Part shown: positions 62,633-64,000 of the stretch, piece after piece
How positions within the stretch are numbered: position 1 is the first letter of the stretch
Layout of the letters: each line of letters begins with the position of its first letter
NCBI GenBank assembly: GCA_964654415.1
Contig: CAZZIP010000003.1
Location: 62,001 to 126,000 of the forward strand
DNA: 64,000 bases
From: Methylohalobius sp964654415
GTDB taxonomy: Bacteria; Pseudomonadota; Gammaproteobacteria; Methylococcales; Methylothermaceae
Direction: 5' to 3'
Notes under the pieces: model-generated
Told to the model about the DNA's origin: nothing
Database searches by the model: none
The model's input: the letters and a program-made list of their open reading frames with translations, nothing else
Translations under genes and position numbers: made by a program

Positions 62633-64000
62633 ACTGCATAGGAAAATCCAAATCTGGGCCGAGCGCTTGGCCGATGAAGGCTGGATCTCCCGCCAAGCGG
62701 CCGAGTCGCTTGGTCACATGATGACCTCTTCAGCCGATGATCTGTTTGGCAGCCAGGGTCGTCCGTTGGTAGTAGCATTCTTCGGTGGAACTGGAGTCGG
62801 CAAGAGTACCTTGCTCAACCGCCTAGCCGGAGAGGAGGTTGCCAGAACTGGCATCGAACGTCCGACCTCACGCGAGGTGACATTTTATTTGCACGCTTCG
62901 ATCAAGCTTGAGCGGCTCCCCCGTGAGTTTCCGCTCGAAAAGGTCAAAATCGCCCGTCACCAAAGCCCAAGCCGCAAGGAAATCGCTTGGATCGATCTGC
63001 CGGACATAGATAGTGTCGAGCATGCCAACCGCGATCTGGCTTTGAAGCTGCTGCCTTACGTCGATGTTTTGATCTACGTGGTCAGCCCGGAACGTTACCG
63101 AGACGAAGCTGGCTGGCGTTTGCTAAGCGAACATAACTTGAAGTTCGCTTGGCTATTCGTAATGAATCACTGGGACGAAGGGTGTGAGGAACAAATCGAA
63201 GACTTTACCCACCAGCTCAAGACAGCGGGATTCGAAGATCCCATCGTTTTACGCTGCGACAGTCGGCAGGATATCAGGGCGCGCAAACCGGACGACTTTG
63301 GCAAACTTGCGGAGATCCTTACGGCGTTTGCGCATGCCCACGGGGTCGAACAACTGACGGCCAGAAATGAGCATCTAAAGCGCAAACAGCTCGCCGCCAA
63401 GGTGAACGAATTGCTCGACGCTCTGGGGGAAGCATCGGCGATCGATCGCCTGTGCACCCGCTGGCGAGAGATCTGGCGGGAAGCGGTGGAGACCGTTCGA
63501 CCCGGTCTTAAGTGGCCAAGCGAAGCCCTGGCCAGGGAGGCGGTAGGGTTAACCCAGCGGCTCACCCCTGCAGAAACAGATTCGGATCTAAACCGCACCT
63601 TGTTATGGAGTACCTGGGTCAGCCAGTCCCTATTGGATGCTTTGGATCGGCTAATCCTGGAGGCGGAAAATCTAGGATTTAGAGCTGAACTCATCCGCCG
63701 CGTTGCACCTCGCCCAGAAGAACTGCAAAAGACGCTGGTCGATCAGGTACAGTTCCACTTGCGCCGCTCTCTGGCCACCCCAGGCCATTGGCTCCAGCGA
63801 CTTGGACTGCGCTGTTTTGGCGCACTCGCAATTCTGATGCCGCTTGCTGCCAGCGCTTGGGCAGGTTACCAACTTGTGCTCGGCTACTTCCAGAAAGATT
63901 TTCTCGGAATCGATTTTGCCGTTCACAGCTTGCTTTTGATCGGCTTGGCCTGGCTGGTTCCTCATTTGTTTCAGCGTTTGCTGGAGCCTTCCCTGGAAAA
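62580..64000 (+). CDS. GTPase, 3' end outside window
   Basis: An open frame of at least 473 codons from ATG 62580 to the window edge. P-loop GGTGVGKST (69-77), switch DLPDIDS (139-145) and NHWD (196-199) as the base-specificity motif; helical region after 250 and two membrane helices at about 410-470 (CFGALAILMPLAASAWAGY, HSLLLIGLAWLVPHLF). The frame starts inside the upstream GTPase gene. Absence of a stop in the window kept it from being listed as a closed ORF. Confidence 0.85.
   Translation, partial: MSDPMDSNCFPPLSSETELHRKIQIWAERLADEGWISRQAAESLGHMMTSSADDLFGSQGRPLVVAFFGGTGVGKSTLLNRLAGEEVARTGIERPTSREVTFYLHASIKLERLPREFPLEKVKIARHQSPSRKEIAWIDLPDIDSVEHANRDLALKLLPYVDVLIYVVSPERYRDEAGWRLLSEHNLKFAWLFVMNHWDEGCEEQIEDFTHQLKTAGFEDPIVLRCDSRQDIRARKPDDFGKLAEILTAFAHAHGVEQLTARNEHLKRKQLAAKVNELLDALGEASAIDRLCTRWREIWREAVETVRPGLKWPSEALAREAVGLTQRLTPAETDSDLNRTLLWSTWVSQSLLDALDRLILEAENLGFRAELIRRVAPRPEELQKTLVDQVQFHLRRSLATPGHWLQRLGLRCFGALAILMPLAASAWAGYQLVLGYFQKDFLGIDFAVHSLLLIGLAWLVPHLFQRLLEPSLE

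Overview
The window is a gene-dense stretch of a gammaproteobacterial chromosome. It carries rho-trxA, hrpA, purT, rlmD, cvpA-purF-metZ, ftsK-lolA, aat-bpt, yadGH and an Fnr-type regulator. A pyrophosphate-type phosphofructokinase, an HPr-rel-A kinase cluster, a choice-of-anchor/PEP-CTERM protein and a DUF2959 protein would fit a Methylococcales-like methylotroph or a relative. That lineage call is an inference, because no methane- or methanol-oxidation gene lies here.

Layout. 1-5.3 kb: a DedA/PAP2/LssY fusion cut by the window edge, rho, trxA, a CysQ-type phosphatase, an SRPBCC protein and a CYTH triphosphatase. 5.5-12.7 kb: hrpA and purT, then a tightly coupled transglycosylase-HDOD-protease operon. 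12.8-15.5 kb: a Tat-type substrate candidate, a PqqD-like protein, an HprK-related kinase and a nucleotidyltransferase (HPr-rel-A system). 15.6-19.4 kb: a solute-binding lipoprotein paired with a PhnD-PAS-GGDEF-EAL sensor. 19.3-22.9 kb: a four-gene MlaE/MlaF/MlaD/lipoprotein lipid transporter downstream of tRNA-Thr(UGU). 23-28.8 kb: YqhA, and a coupled minus-strand chain of ydbH, ydbL, rlmD and an L,D-transpeptidase next to cysM. 29-32.3 kb: a broken DedA gene, a CstA-type transporter and an IS630 remnant. 32.4-41 kb: a membrane GTPase, PPi-PFK, bpt/aat, trxB, ftsK, lolA and cvpA. 41-50 kb: purF, metZ, ugd, a histone-deacetylase-like gene, manC, ychF, an untracked 54-residue membrane protein, and thiO. 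50-56 kb: the replication terminus locus, then an Fnr protein, YadGH, a DegP-family protease and a PEP-CTERM protein. 56-64 kb: a reprolysin-like metalloprotease, PolX, and a DUF2959 protein followed by two GTPase genes, the last running off the end.

The most striking part is 50.16-51.07 kb. A near-perfect XerCD dif site starts on the last base of the thiO stop codon, and 27 bp beyond it lies the 3' end of a gene whose product I read as a Tus-family replication-fork-trap protein. Tus is classically known from Enterobacterales. FtsK-orienting-type octamers (GGGNAGGG) that I could find by eye lie on the plus strand left of dif and on the minus strand right of it, as expected if dif is the chromosome-segregation convergence point. 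Together these suggest a chromosome terminus with an uncharacterised Tus homologue placed directly at dif.

No CRISPR array, rRNA, prophage or complete insertion sequence was seen.
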